Shown piece by piece: positions 48,891 to 59,771 of a DNA stretch of 64,000 nucleotides. Under the pieces are notes generated by a model. That model had not been told where the DNA came from, did no database searches, and saw only the letters and a program-made list of their open reading frames with translations. Each line of letters begins with the position of its first letter. Positions within the stretch are counted from its first letter, which is position 1. The position numbers and the translations under genes are program-made. The DNA is from Dongia sedimenti (GTDB taxonomy: Bacteria > Pseudomonadota > Alphaproteobacteria > Dongiales > Dongiaceae): the NCBI GenBank assembly GCA_030715195.1, contig JAUYVI010000010.1, positions 117,942 to 181,941 of the forward strand, written 5' to 3'.

Positions 48891-49913
48891 TCATACCAGC
48901 CCGCGCCGCCGCAGGATCGTGTGCCGTCCGCGGTCGGCCAGCACGGCGGCCAGCAGGATCAGCCCGAGGCAGGCCTGGATCCAGAACTCACCGACCCGCA
49001 GCTGCAACAGGCCGCTGGTGATCACGTTGACGAAGGCCGCGCCCAATAGAGTGCCGAACACCGCGACCCGGCCGCCGGAAAGCAGGGTGCCGCCGAGTAC
49101 CGGCGCCAGGAAGGCCGGCAGCAGCCAGTCCTGGCCGAGCTGTCCCGCCATGCTCGGCACCGCGGCGCCGGTGCGTGCGGTCACCATGAGGCCGGCGAGG
49201 GCAGCCAAGGCACCGGTCAGCGCGTGGCAGGCGATGATCATGCGCCCGGTGCGCACGCCGGAAATCTCCGCGGCGCGTGGATTGGCGCCCGCGGCCAGCA
49301 TGCGCCGGCCGAGTGTGGTGAATCGGTAGAAGACCGAGAGGGCGACGCAGGCGGCGAGAGACACGGCGAGCAGCGCCGAGACCTTGCCGCCGAGCTTCAG
49401 GCGGCCGAGGCCGGCGACCTCCGGCGGCAGGCCGCGGAAGGCTTCCGCCTTGGTCAGGAAGATCATCACCCCGAAGAAGATGCTCATGCTGGCCAGGGTG
49501 ATGATGAAGCTGTGCACGCCCGAGCGCACCACGGTGTATCCGTTGATCGCGCCGAGCAGCGCGCCGAACAGGAGCGCGCCCGGAATCGAGACGGCCAGCG
49601 GCAGACCCAGCCGCTCGCAGAGCCAGCCGAACACCATGGCGGCCGAGACACCGATCGCGCCGACCGAGAGATCGAGGCCGCCGGTGACGATGACCGCCAT
49701 CATGGCGAGGCCGATCATGGTGTCGATGCCGATCTGGCGACCGATGGCGAACAGGCTGAAGGGCGTGGTGAAGCCGGGCAGCGCACTCGCGAAGACCGCG
49801 AAGGCGAGCGCGATCAGCACCACGAGTCCGAACTCGTTGCTGAACAGAACCCGTTGGATGGAAGAGGTTCCGCCGGCAGCCTCGGCTGCCGGCGGATGCG
49901 GTTCAATGGTCAC
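48891..49913 (-). CDS. Sugar-type ABC importer permease, second subunit
   Basis: 340 residues of the same RbsC-like family, with AAGANPRAAEISGVRTGRM as the coupling segment and LGGTLLSGGRVAVFGTLLGA near the end. The N-terminal 30 residues are cytoplasmic and polar. It lies 4 bases downstream of the binding-protein gene and 1 base upstream of the first permease, in a tight operon. Confidence 0.93.
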   Translation of the reverse strand: MTIEPHPPAAEAAGGTSSIQRVLFSNEFGLVVLIALAFAVFASALPGFTTPFSLFAIGRQIGIDTMIGLAMMAVIVTGGLDLSVGAIGVSAAMVFGWLCERLGLPLAVSIPGALLFGALLGAINGYTVVRSGVHSFIITLASMSIFFGVMIFLTKAEAFRGLPPEVAGLGRLKLGGKVSALLAVSLAACVALSVFYRFTTLGRRMLAAGANPRAAEISGVRTGRMIIACHALTGALAALAGLMVTARTGAAVPSMAGQLGQDWLLPAFLAPVLGGTLLSGGRVAVFGTLLGAAFVNVITSGLLQLRVGEFWIQACLGLILLAAVLADRGRHTILRRRGLV

Positions 49914-49917
49914 GCGG

Positions 49918-50946
<1,029 letters not shown>

Positions 50947-51004
50947 GGTTCCTCCCGGGGTGACGCTTATGCGGCGCTTGTCATCCGCGCCGCTCAATGG
51001 AATG

Positions 51005-51016
51005 CTAGTATACAAG
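51005..51016. promoter_or_regulatory. Candidate GntR/FadR-type operator
   Basis: CTAGTATACAAG has the GTATAC core and fits the TNGTNTACNA pattern of FadR-subfamily (FCD) regulators. It lies midway between the binding-protein gene and the gntR gene, so one dimer could control both directions. Confidence 0.55.
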
Positions 51017-51050
51017 ATGGAGCCCGGTCAACGCGGTTCCGGGGAGCGAG

Positions 51051-51761
51051 ATGGGACAAGCCGGGCTGCAACAGCGACCAGACACCTTCACGCTCGACCG
51101 CAAGCTTCCGGCGGCCGAGCAGGTCTACCGCGCCCTGCGGGAAGCGATTCTCACTTGCCGGCTGGAGCCCAACGAGGCGATCAGCGAGAACCGGCTCTGC
51201 AGCATGTTCGGCGTCTCGCGCTCGCCGGTCCGCACCGCGATCACCCGGCTCGCCGAAGACGGGCTGATCGACATCTTCCCGCAGCGCGGCACGTTCGTGG
51301 CGCCGATCAAGCTGCGCCAGGTGCGCGAGGCACAGTTCGCGCGCTCGGCGCTGGAAGTGGCGCTCGCCGCGGAGGCCGCCAGGCATTGGCGGGACGCCGA
51401 CACCAAGGCGCTGAAGGCCAATCTGGCGCGGCAGGAGCGGCATGCCAGGGCGGGCGACGGCTGGGCCTTCTATCTCGACAACGAGAGCTTTCACCAGGTG
51501 ATCGCCCAGGCGGCCCGCATGGAAGGGGTCTGGGGCACGGTGCAAAGCGTGAAGACGCTCTGGGACCGGATCGGCCACATGGCCAACCGCGTCCCGGCGC
51601 ACATGGCCGATATCATCGCGGAGCACCGCGCCCTCGTGGAGGCGCTGGATTCGCGCGATCCGAAGCGCGCGGCCGCATGCATGAAGCGGCACCTCAAGTC
51701 GGTCGACCACGCGATCGCACGCCTGCGGCCGCTGCATGGGGACTATTTCGTCGAGGAGTGA
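51051..51761 (+). CDS. GntR family (FadR/FCD) transcriptional regulator
   Basis: 236 residues. A winged helix-turn-helix spans about residues 22-88 (VYRALREAILTCRLEPNEAISENRL in part, SRSPVRTAITRLAEDGLI). The helical FCD ligand domain follows, with the metal-binding pattern Asp/Asn-His-His suggested by DNESFHQVIAQAA, then NRVPAHMADIIAEHRALVEAL and CMKRHLKSVDHAI. FCD regulators usually bind carboxylic acids such as aldonates or hexuronates, which fits the sugar-acid enzymes here. It is probably a repressor of the divergent importer operon. Confidence 0.9.
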   Translation: MGQAGLQQRPDTFTLDRKLPAAEQVYRALREAILTCRLEPNEAISENRLCSMFGVSRSPVRTAITRLAEDGLIDIFPQRGTFVAPIKLRQVREAQFARSALEVALAAEAARHWRDADTKALKANLARQERHARAGDGWAFYLDNESFHQVIAQAARMEGVWGTVQSVKTLWDRIGHMANRVPAHMADIIAEHRALVEALDSRDPKRAAACMKRHLKSVDHAIARLRPLHGDYFVEE

Positions 51762-51764
51762 GAG

Positions 51765-51783
51765 CCGGGGGTGGCCCCCGGCG
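51765..51783 (+). terminator. GC hairpin after the gntR gene
   Basis: GCCGGGGG-TGG-CCCCCGGC, a perfect 8-base stem, lies 3 bases after the gntR stop. There is no T-run. It separates gntR from the convergent toxin gene. Confidence 0.5.
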
Positions 51784-51802
51784 GCTTCGTGCAGTGGCGC
51801 CG

Positions 51803-52228
51803 TCAGCCTTCACGCATCGGGTTCAGCGTCCGGACGCCGCTAAAGTCCCTTTGATTGTCCGTGACAACGACGCAGTCGTTGACCAAAGCCACGGCGGCGA
51901 TGACGGTATCCAAAGCGCTACGTGGCCGTCCCTTCAACTTGCCGGCCGCCATCAACCCACCCCAGGCCATTGCAGCCTTCTCGTCGAAAGCAAGGATTCG
52001 GCCGGCGAAAAGTGACGGCGGGCCTTCGGGTCCGGCGAACCAGGCCTCTAAAACCTTGCGGCGCCTGCCGGCTGGCGCTTCCTGCACGCCGCGCCAGATC
52101 TCCGCAACGGTCAGCGACGCAATAAAGAGATCCTCGTCCTTCTGCTCAGACATCCATTCGAGGAGCGGTTCCGATGGCGCCGGCTTGACAACGTTGCTGA
52201 TGATATTCGTGTCGAGCAGAAAGGGCAC
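51803..52228 (-). CDS. PIN-domain (VapC family) toxin
   Basis: 141 residues from a GTG directly abutting the antitoxin stop. The four PIN acidic positions are visible: FLLDTNIISNV (Asp6), SLTVAEIWRGV (Glu), SALDTVIAAVAL (Asp) and VVTDNQRDFSGV (Asp). It should be a metal-dependent ribonuclease cutting a structured RNA such as initiator tRNA. The active site appears complete, so the pair is probably functional. It resembles the FitB/VapC group in length and motif order. Confidence 0.9.
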   Translation of the reverse strand: MPFLLDTNIISNVVKPAPSEPLLEWMSEQKDEDLFIASLTVAEIWRGVQEAPAGRRRKVLEAWFAGPEGPPSLFAGRILAFDEKAAMAWGGLMAAGKLKGRPRSALDTVIAAVALVNDCVVVTDNQRDFSGVRTLNPMREG

Positions 52229-52528
52229 TTAGATTTCTACCTTCCGGCCGCCTTCCTTCGAGCGAGAGAAGTCGACGTCCGCCCCAACCAGCGGCGACCG
52301 CCGAAGCGCCGCGAGTATCCCGCCTTTCTTTGCGGGCTGGCCGGAGATGTTCTGCTGCACGGCTGCGCGCAACCGCGCGGCTTCCGCATCACCATCGGCA
52401 AGAAGGCGGGCAAGGGTCCGAATCAGATCCTGATCGGCCTTCCGGCCGAGAACTTCAAAACGCGCCAAGCCACGCTTGCTAAGGCGGGAGCGGTATTTCT
52501 CAATGGCGCGCTTTTGCGAACTGCTCAC
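52229..52528 (-). CDS. Antitoxin of the VapC pair
   Basis: 99 residues. The N-terminal part is basic (SSSQKRAIEKYRSRLSKRG), then has a strand-helix segment (LARFEVLGRKADQDLIRTLARLL) that could form a ribbon-helix-helix DNA-binding unit. The tail (PLVGADVDFSRSKEGGRKVEI) would wrap the toxin. It precedes the toxin gene with no gap and has a strong palindrome 11 bases before its start. Confidence 0.8.
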   Translation of the reverse strand: MSSSQKRAIEKYRSRLSKRGLARFEVLGRKADQDLIRTLARLLADGDAEAARLRAAVQQNISGQPAKKGGILAALRRSPLVGADVDFSRSKEGGRKVEI

Positions 52529-52538
52529 GGCGAATCCT

Positions 52539-52562
52539 GGCTATATATCCAGTAATATAGCC
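52539..52562 (-). promoter_or_regulatory. Palindromic operator of the second toxin-antitoxin pair
   Basis: GGCTATAT-ATCCAGTA-ATATAGCC is a perfect 8-base inverted repeat with an 8-base spacer, very AT-rich for this DNA. It lies where the antitoxin promoter should be. Binding by the toxin-antitoxin complex would give autorepression. Confidence 0.65.
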
Positions 52563-52588
52563 GACCGCCGCAAGAATGACAAGTTGGA

Positions 52589-53329
52589 CTACTCCAAAAG
52601 TCGCGCGCCGCCATATGCCAGCGCCGCCGCAACCACTGCGCTCACGCCGAGGATCGCATAGGCGCCGCGGCTGATGTTGCGCTTGATCTTCTGAAACTCG
52701 GCGCGATCGTTGACGTTGGGGAACGGCCCGTTCGGCACGGCGACGCCGAGGAACCGGCAAAGCGGCGCCCAGCCCTGATTGGCGGTGAGGATCAGCAGGC
52801 GTTCCGGCGGCACCGCCGCCTTCACCTCTTCGATGTGTCGGTTGTAGAAATCCGTAGCCTTCTTGCGATCCGGCATGGTGTCGCGGTGCAGGTGCTGCCA
52901 GATCAGTTTCTTCGACATCGCGCCGAACTTGCGGCCGAACGGCGTCACCGCCTTCAGCACCTTGAACTGCCAGGTGTTCTCGGTGAAGTAGATCGTCTCC
53001 ATGACGCTCTCGTACCAGGCGTCGGCGCCTTTCGGGTGCAGGGTCAGCAGCACCTTGGCATCGGGATAAAAGCGGATGAGCTCGCGCCAGACGCAGCACG
53101 CCGGGTTGTCGACGCTGGCGGTGTATGGACCGAACACCCGCTCCCAGTCCTGGCGTTGCGCCTCGGGGGCGTCGGCAACCTTCCGCCAGAAATCGAGATG
53201 GCTTTTGTTGGCCGGATTCCCCAGCACTTCGAACATGTGATAGCACGGGAAGCTGAGCTGCTTCAGCGCGGTGTAGGTGGACATGGTCCCGGTGCGGCCG
53301 AAGCCGGCGCCGACGATCTGCAGCGGCAT
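52589..53329 (-). CDS. Sulfotransferase family protein with C-terminal membrane anchor
   Basis: 246 residues from the ATG at 53329, which has GGGGGAAAG before it. The PAPS-binding 5' loop is GAGFGRTGTMSTYTALKQL (about residues 7-25), and VLLTLHPKGADAWYESV holds the second nucleotide segment. The last 25 residues are a hydrophobic helix (AYAILGVSAVVAAALAYG) that would anchor it in the membrane. This family (P-loop sulfotransferases resembling the NAD-dependent-epimerase-linked type) has few known substrates. It lies 77 bases downstream of a desaturase on the same strand, so a lipid substrate is possible. Confidence 0.85.
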   Translation of the reverse strand: MPLQIVGAGFGRTGTMSTYTALKQLSFPCYHMFEVLGNPANKSHLDFWRKVADAPEAQRQDWERVFGPYTASVDNPACCVWRELIRFYPDAKVLLTLHPKGADAWYESVMETIYFTENTWQFKVLKAVTPFGRKFGAMSKKLIWQHLHRDTMPDRKKATDFYNRHIEEVKAAVPPERLLILTANQGWAPLCRFLGVAVPNGPFPNVNDRAEFQKIKRNISRGAYAILGVSAVVAAALAYGGARLLE

Positions 53330-53406
53330 TGCTTTCCCCCGATCGGCCGGTTGCTCCGGCCTGTTCATCGAGGATCATGCGGCGCCGTGCGCCGCCGTTC
53401 AATGGT

Positions 53407-54525
53407 CTAGGCGCTTATCTTCTTGGGCAGATCCCGGAAGCGGACCATGCGGCCGCGCACCTCGTCCCAGAGCGCCAAGCGCGCGCAGCCGATGCTTTCG
53501 CGCAGGGTGAGGCGATTGGCCTTGGCCAGCTCCGGCAGCTGGTCCACGCAGTCCTGCAGCCGATAGTTCGGGATCCGGCTGCAGAGATGATGCACATGAT
53601 GCAGCCCGATGCTGGCGGTCAGCCAGCGCAGGAACCGCGGCAGGACGTAGTGCGAGCTGCCCTGCAGGGCCGCAAGATGCACGTTCCAGTCGCCGTCGCC
53701 ACGCCAATGGGCGTCCTCGAACTGATGCTGGATGAAGAACAGCCAGACGCCGAGCGAGGATGCCAGCAGGATCACCGGACCCTGGATCTTCATCACGCCG
53801 ACCGGGCCGATGGCGAGGATCAATGCCGTGATCGCGCCCGCGATTGCGAGGTTGGTGGCGAGCACGCTGAGCCACATCTCCCGGCGCGACCAGGGCAAGT
53901 CGATCGGGAGACGGTGCTTCAGCACGAAGAGATAGGTGGGGCCGAGGCCGAACAGCACCAGCGGATGGCGGTAGAAGCGATAGGCGAAGCGACTCCAGCC
54001 GCCGAGTGCCTGATACTCGCTCACGGTCAGGGTGTGGATGTCGCCGATGCCGCGGCGGCCGAGATTGCCCGAGGTCGCGTGATGCGCGGCATGGGCGCGG
54101 CGCCAGTAGTCGTAAGGTGTCAGCGTGATGACACCGAGAATGCGGCCGGCGATGTTGTTTGCCAGGGTCGAACGGAAGAAGGCGCCGTGGCCGCAATCGT
54201 GCTGGATGACGAACAGCCGCACCATGAAGGCGGCCGCCGGGACCGCAAGCAGCAAGGTCAGCCAGTAGGCGTGCTCGGCGGCAAACCACATCGCGACCCA
54301 GAGGGCGAGAAACGCAATGCCGGTCGTCAGGAGCTGGGCAATGCTCTGCTTCCGGTCCGGATGGGCGAAAGCCTTGAGCCGCGCGGCAAGGCCCCGCGCT
54401 TCGGCCGCTGTGGGCTCGCCGGACGTCAGATCCGGGCCGCCGGATTCGCCGAGCGCCGGCTCAGCCCCCGGCGCGCGTGTCGGGGCCGAAGCCGTTGGTG
54501 AAATTGGAGATTTTGACTGTTCCAA
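53407..54525 (-). CDS. Fatty acid desaturase (membrane di-iron)
   Basis: About 372 residues if started at the TTG at 54525; a GTG at 54570 extends the frame by 15 codons. Three histidine boxes are intact: HDCGH, HAAHHATSG and HHVHH, with four or more membrane helices between them. They bind the di-iron centre that inserts a double bond into an acyl chain. None of the candidate starts has a good Shine-Dalgarno, and no ATG lies in frame before the first helix. An ATG in another frame at 54532 would join this frame if one G were missing from a run of five (54464-54470 region), so the true N-terminus is uncertain. Confidence 0.88.
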   Translation of the reverse strand: MEQSKSPISPTASAPTRAPGAEPALGESGGPDLTSGEPTAAEARGLAARLKAFAHPDRKQSIAQLLTTGIAFLALWVAMWFAAEHAYWLTLLLAVPAAAFMVRLFVIQHDCGHGAFFRSTLANNIAGRILGVITLTPYDYWRRAHAAHHATSGNLGRRGIGDIHTLTVSEYQALGGWSRFAYRFYRHPLVLFGLGPTYLFVLKHRLPIDLPWSRREMWLSVLATNLAIAGAITALILAIGPVGVMKIQGPVILLASSLGVWLFFIQHQFEDAHWRGDGDWNVHLAALQGSSHYVLPRFLRWLTASIGLHHVHHLCSRIPNYRLQDCVDQLPELAKANRLTLRESIGCARLALWDEVRGRMVRFRDLPKKISA

Positions 54526-54532
54526 GTGCCAT
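54461..54532 (-). other. 23-codon frame overlapping the desaturase 5' end, cold-shock-domain-like start
   Basis: The ATG at 54532 opens MALGTVKISNFTNGFGPDTRAGG and stops. The start matches the cold-shock domain pattern MAxGTVKxxNxxxGFG at most fixed positions. Deleting one G from the G5 run near its end would fuse it to the desaturase frame. It may be the real desaturase N-terminus with a one-base error or slippage, a leader peptide, or chance. Confidence 0.3.
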
Positions 54533-56048
<1,516 letters not shown>

Positions 56049-56067
56049 GCGGCTCGTCGGCGCGAGT

Positions 56068-56128
56068 CGTCGACCCCTCACCCTGCCCCTCTCCCCTTGA
56101 GGGAGAGGGCTGGGGTGAGGGGTCGACG
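56068..56128. repeat. Palindromic intergenic repeat after the aminotransferase
   Basis: Arms CGTCGACCCCTCACCC / GGGTGAGGGGTCGACG are perfect, with a near-perfect inner stem CCCTCTCCC-CTTGA-GGGAGAGGG. The 61-base unit is a single long hairpin, close in style to the element at 39.8 kb. It probably ends the aminotransferase transcript. Confidence 0.75.
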
Positions 56129-56207
56129 GGTCTATCCGTCATGACTTTTCCGCCCTGGACACCGCTCCTGCGCGTGGCAAGCTGAGCCCCTCATCGGGGA
56201 GAGCCGC

Positions 56208-57494
56208 ATGCCGCCTGATTCATCGCGTCCGTACAAGCCCGCGAACCCCTATCCCTTCGCCCGCACGCGGCGCACCCCGCCGACCGACCTCACCGACGCC
56301 GAGGGGCAGGTCGATATGCGGCGGCTGCGCAAGTATCGCCTCGACCGGGTGCGCGCCGAGCTGAAGCGCAACGACTTCGCCGGCATCCTGCTGTTCGATC
56401 CGATCAACATCCGCTATGCGACCGGCAGCCGGAACATGGCGGTCTGGACCCTGCACAATGCCGGGCGCTACGCCTTCGTGCCGACCGAAGGGCCGGTGGT
56501 GCTGTTCGAGTTCCATGGCTGCGCGCATCTCTCCGAAGGACTGGAGAGCATCGCCGAGATCCGGCCGGCCAAGGCCTGGTACTTCTATGCCGCGGGGCCG
56601 CTGGTCGAGAAGCGCGCGGCGCAATGGGCGGCGGAGATCGCCGACCTGGTGCAGGCGCATGGCGGCGGCAACAAGCGGCTGGCGCTCGACCATTGCGACC
56701 TCGCGGGTGCGCGGGCTCTGCAGAAGCTGGGCATCGATGCGCACGAGGGCGAAGGCGTCATGGAGTTCGCGCGGCGGATCAAGTCGCCCGATGAGATCGC
56801 GCTGATGGGCGTCTCGATTGCCGTGTGTGAAACGGGCATGGCGCGGATGCGCGATGCGCTGGAGCCGGGCATCACCGAGAACCAGCTCTGGGCCAAGCTG
56901 CACGAGACCAACATCGCCATGGGCGGCGAGTGGATCGAAACCCGTCTGCTGGCGTCCGGCGGCCGCACCAACCCGTGGTTCGCGGAATCCAGCGACCGCA
57001 TCATCCGCCCCGGCGAGCTGGTCAGCTTCGACACCGACCTGATCGGCCCCTACGGTTATTGCGCCGATCTCTCGCGCACCTATTTCTGCGGCCCCGGCAA
57101 GCCGACCCCGAAGCAGCGCGAGCTCTACGCCCTTGCCTGGGAGCAGATCCATTTCAATATCGATGTGCTGAAGCCGGGCTTGACCTCGAAGGAGCTGGTG
57201 GAGTGCTCGTTCCAGCTCCCGGCGAGCTGTCTCGAGAACCGCTATTGCGTGGTCTATCACGGCGTCGGTCTTGCCGATGAATACCCGCAGATCGTCTATC
57301 TCGAGGACCTGGAGAGCGGCGGCTATGACGGGCTGGTCGAGCCCGGCATGACGCTCTGCGTCGAAAGCTATATCGGCGAGGTCGGCGGCGACGAGGGCGT
57401 GAAGCTGGAGCAGCAGGTGCTGGTGACCGAAACCGGCTGCGAGCTGTTGACCAGCTTCCCGTTCGAGGAAACGCTGATGGCGCGGGAAATCTGA
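56208..57494 (+). CDS. M24 metallopeptidase-fold protein with the DddP (DMSP lyase) residue set
   Basis: 428 residues: a creatinase-like N-terminal domain ([16 protein letters not shown] near 69) and a pita-bread C-terminal domain. The metal ligands are Asp275, Asp277, Asp287, His351, Glu386 and Glu401. DddP ligands as I recall them are 295, 297, 307, 371, 406 and 421, so each is offset by exactly 20. Two proposed DddP catalytic residues, Tyr366 and Asp377, also correspond, to Tyr346 and Asp357 here. DddP splits dimethylsulfoniopropionate into DMS and acrylate. The protein may do this, or be a related enzyme with another substrate; ordinary Xaa-Pro peptidase is less likely. No DMSP or acrylate genes are adjacent. 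Confidence 0.8.
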   Translation: MPPDSSRPYKPANPYPFARTRRTPPTDLTDAEGQVDMRRLRKYRLDRVRAELKRNDFAGILLFDPINIRYATGSRNMAVWTLHNAGRYAFVPTEGPVVLFEFHGCAHLSEGLESIAEIRPAKAWYFYAAGPLVEKRAAQWAAEIADLVQAHGGGNKRLALDHCDLAGARALQKLGIDAHEGEGVMEFARRIKSPDEIALMGVSIAVCETGMARMRDALEPGITENQLWAKLHETNIAMGGEWIETRLLASGGRTNPWFAESSDRIIRPGELVSFDTDLIGPYGYCADLSRTYFCGPGKPTPKQRELYALAWEQIHFNIDVLKPGLTSKELVECSFQLPASCLENRYCVVYHGVGLADEYPQIVYLEDLESGGYDGLVEPGMTLCVESYIGEVGGDEGVKLEQQVLVTETGCELLTSFPFEETLMAREI

Positions 57495-57610
57495 TCGACT
57501 CCCTCGATCACTCCAACCGAGAGATTCCGTTGGCCTGCGGCACCCTTTCCCTTGATGATCCGAGGGAATTTGCCAGATTAGGTCTGTACATCAGAAAAAG
57601 AGGAAATCCC

Positions 57611-58078
57611 ATGTCGATCGACATCGGCATCAAGCCGAAGGACCGCAAGGCCATTGCCGACGGGTTGAGCCATCTCCTGGCCGACACCTACACGCTCTAT
57701 CTGAAGACCCATAACTTCCACTGGAACGTCGAAGGGCCGATGTTCAACACGCTGCATCTGATGTTCGAGACGCAGTACACCGAGCTCGCCCTGGCGGTCG
57801 ATCTGGTCGCCGAGCGGATTCGTGCGCTGGGCTATCCGGCACCGGGCAGCTATTCGGCTTACGCCAAGCTTTCCTCGATCAAGGAAGCGAACGGACAGCC
57901 CAAGGCCGAAGAGATGATCCGCCAGCTGGTCGAAGGCCAGGAGGCCGTCGTGCGCACCGCACGCAAGGTCTTCCCCGCCGCCGAGAAGGCCTCGGACGAG
58001 CCGACCGCCGACCTGCTGACCCAGCGCATGCAGGTCCATGAGAAGAACGCCTGGATGCTGCGGAGCCTGCTGGCCTGA
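57611..58078 (+). CDS. dps: Dps family DNA-binding ferritin-like protein
   Basis: 155 residues from the ATG at 57611 with AGAGGAAA before it. The protein forms a 12-subunit shell that oxidises and stores iron with peroxide and shields DNA. The intersubunit ferroxidase ligands are all present: His37, His49, Glu53, Asp64 and Glu68, with the E. coli Dps spacing. The short N-terminus has only a few Lys/Arg (KPKDRK), so DNA binding may be weak. A strong hairpin follows the gene. It is near msrP, trxB and other redox genes. Confidence 0.94.
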   Translation: MSIDIGIKPKDRKAIADGLSHLLADTYTLYLKTHNFHWNVEGPMFNTLHLMFETQYTELALAVDLVAERIRALGYPAPGSYSAYAKLSSIKEANGQPKAEEMIRQLVEGQEAVVRTARKVFPAAEKASDEPTADLLTQRMQVHEKNAWMLRSLLA

Positions 58079-58086
58079 TTCCACTG

Positions 58087-58120
58087 CCCCGCCCGGTCAC
58101 CCGGTCGTGACTGGGCGGGG
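58087..58120 (+). terminator. Hairpin terminator candidate after dps
   Basis: CCCCGCCC / GGGCGGGG pair around an inner GTCAC-CCGGTC-GTGAC stem, 8 bases after the dps stop. The structure is strong but has no T-run. Confidence 0.55.
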
Positions 58121-58176
58121 AGTAACCGGACGACCACTTCCGGCGTACTATCCCTGAATCCTTCAGGAGCACGCCC

Positions 58177-59148
58177 ATGTTCATCAAGATCAAACGCGGC
58201 TGGGAACTGCCGGAGAGCGCCGCGACCCCGGAAAGCGTCTATCTCGGGCGCCGCGGCTTCCTGGCCGCCGCCGGCATCACGGCCGCCGCGCCGCTGGCGC
58301 TGGCAGGGCAGGCGCGTGCCGATGACGCGGCCGATCCCTCCGCCGGCCTCTATCCGGTGAAGCGCAACGAGACCTTCAAACTCGATCGCGAGATCACGCC
58401 CGAAGCGCTTTCGACTCACTACAACAACTTCTATGAGTTCGACACGTCGAAGGACGTGGCCGAACTCGCGCAGGCTTTGCCGATCCGGCCCTGGACCGTC
58501 GCCATCGACGGCATGGTGGAGAAGCCGCAGACCATCGACATCGATACGCTGTTGAAACAGATGCCGCTGGAAGAGCGGCTGTATCGCCATCGCTGCGTCG
58601 AGGCCTGGTCGATGGCGGTGCCTTGGAGCGGCTTTCCGCTGAAGAGCCTGGTCGATCTCGCAGCACCCTTGTCGAGTGCGAAATACATCCGCTTCGAGAC
58701 CTTCAACAATCCGGACGTGGCGCCCGGCATCAGCGGCGCGCCCTGGTCGCCCTGGCCCTACATCGAAGGCCTGACCATGGCCGAGGCGACCAATGAACTG
58801 GCCTTCATGGTGACCGGCATGTACGGCAAGCCGGTGCCGAAGCAGAACGGCGCCCCGCTGCGCCTGGCGACGCCGTGGAAGTACGGATTCAAATCGGTGA
58901 AGAGCATCGTGAAGATCACCTTCACCGACCAGCAGCCGCTCAGCTTCTGGGAACAGCTGCAGTCCAGCGAGTACGGCTTCTGGGCCAACGTGAACCCGGC
59001 GGTGGCGCATCCGCGCTGGAGCCAGGCGGACGAGCGGGTGCTGGGCCAGAACGGCACGGTGCCGACCCAGCTCTACAACGGCTATGGCGAGTACGTGGCC
59101 GGGCTCTACAGCGGAATGCAGGATCTCGGCGACAAGCTCTACCGCTAG
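58177..59148 (+). CDS. msrP: Protein-methionine-sulfoxide reductase catalytic subunit MsrP
   Basis: 323 residues. A Tat signal with twin Arg25-Arg26 (YLGRRGFLAAAG) sends the folded protein to the periplasm. The molybdopterin-binding Cys140 is in YRHRCVEAWSMAVPW, followed by FETFNNPDVAPG and KYGFKSVKSIVKI, typical of the YedY/MsrP family. It reduces oxidised methionines in envelope proteins, normally with electrons from the membrane haem protein MsrQ. No msrQ lies downstream here. The molybdopterin cofactor gene mobB is elsewhere in the window. Confidence 0.93.
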   Translation: MFIKIKRGWELPESAATPESVYLGRRGFLAAAGITAAAPLALAGQARADDAADPSAGLYPVKRNETFKLDREITPEALSTHYNNFYEFDTSKDVAELAQALPIRPWTVAIDGMVEKPQTIDIDTLLKQMPLEERLYRHRCVEAWSMAVPWSGFPLKSLVDLAAPLSSAKYIRFETFNNPDVAPGISGAPWSPWPYIEGLTMAEATNELAFMVTGMYGKPVPKQNGAPLRLATPWKYGFKSVKSIVKITFTDQQPLSFWEQLQSSEYGFWANVNPAVAHPRWSQADERVLGQNGTVPTQLYNGYGEYVAGLYSGMQDLGDKLYR

Positions 59149-59260
59149 AGCCTCGCCACCGGCGGATCGCCGGGCTCTCCGAACATTCGCCTAGCGCAGT
59201 GCGGCATCCGCCGAAAGGCGGAGGCTGGGCCGCGACTGTGGCCAATCTGCAACGATGAAA

Positions 59261-59400
59261 AGAAAAATGCCGGGCCCGAGGGCCCGGCAAGTTAAACAGG
59301 GAGGCTTTACGTCTGGGAGACGTAGGATCCGAAGACCCCATCTGGGCCTTGCGCCCAGATCCGATGTAAGACTTCCAACCTAATTTCGGCCGTCCGTCTC
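59261..59400 (-). ncRNA. Candidate small RNA with three hairpins and a Rho-independent terminator
   Basis: Read on the minus strand: hairpin ATCTGGGC-GCAAG-GCCCAGAT (59360-59340), hairpin TACGTCT-CCC-AGACGTA (59324-59308), a single-stranded AAGCCTCCCTGTTTAAC, then GCCGGGCC-CTCG-GGCCCGGC (59288-59269) followed by ATTTTTCTTTTC. The last is a textbook intrinsic terminator, one of very few T-runs in the window. Exposed CCC and CCTCCC stretches could pair with Shine-Dalgarno sequences. The 5' end is a guess. It could also be the 3' end of the lysR transcript, whose stop is about 480 bases upstream. Confidence 0.45.
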
Positions 59401-59480
59401 GAAACTCGCTGTCCGATCTTCCGGTGCACTCGCCTTTTGCGCGGTGGTGCAAACTTCGTCAGAACTGGGTGAATTTGACT

Positions 59481-59496
59481 GTTGCGTTACCGCAAC
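59481..59496. promoter_or_regulatory. Palindrome, possible operator
   Basis: GTTGCG-TTAC-CGCAAC is a perfect 6-base inverted repeat about 80-100 bases upstream of the candidate small RNA on the minus strand. It could be a regulator site for that RNA. No protein is implicated by sequence. Confidence 0.3.
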
Positions 59497-59771
59497 AACA
59501 CTGTGGTCCAATCCACACGCGTAAACATAGGTGTTTCCTTCATCCTAACCAGAGTCAAAAACACAACCGGCCCATGCAAGTTCCGCATGACTATTTCACA
59601 ATGTTGTATCAATAGGTTAGCTGCCACTCTTGCCATCGTTCCAAATGGCAAATTTGCGAAACTCGACAATGTTGCTGGGGTAGACCGGCGCGATGCTGCC
59701 GGATTCGACGGCACTGCAGCAAAAAATCGGCCTATTTGTTTTGCAGATGCGAATGGCGCGAAGGCCGCCGA

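Larger units (their letters stand above)
59149..59771. other. 623-base region without a protein gene, between msrP and lysR
   Basis: No frame shows convincing coding character. The left part holds three hairpins and a minus-strand T-run, annotated separately as a candidate small RNA. The right part, about 59450-59760, is clearly AT-richer than the rest of the window and contains the palindrome GTTGCG-TTAC-CGCAAC (59481-59496). The AT-rich stretch could be a remnant of acquired DNA or a regulatory region. Confidence 0.4.

Noticed and set aside
59487..59714. A 75-codon minus-strand frame in the msrP-lysR gap
   Set aside because: It lacks a Shine-Dalgarno and recognisable sequence, and runs through the AT-rich stretch with unremarkable codon use.
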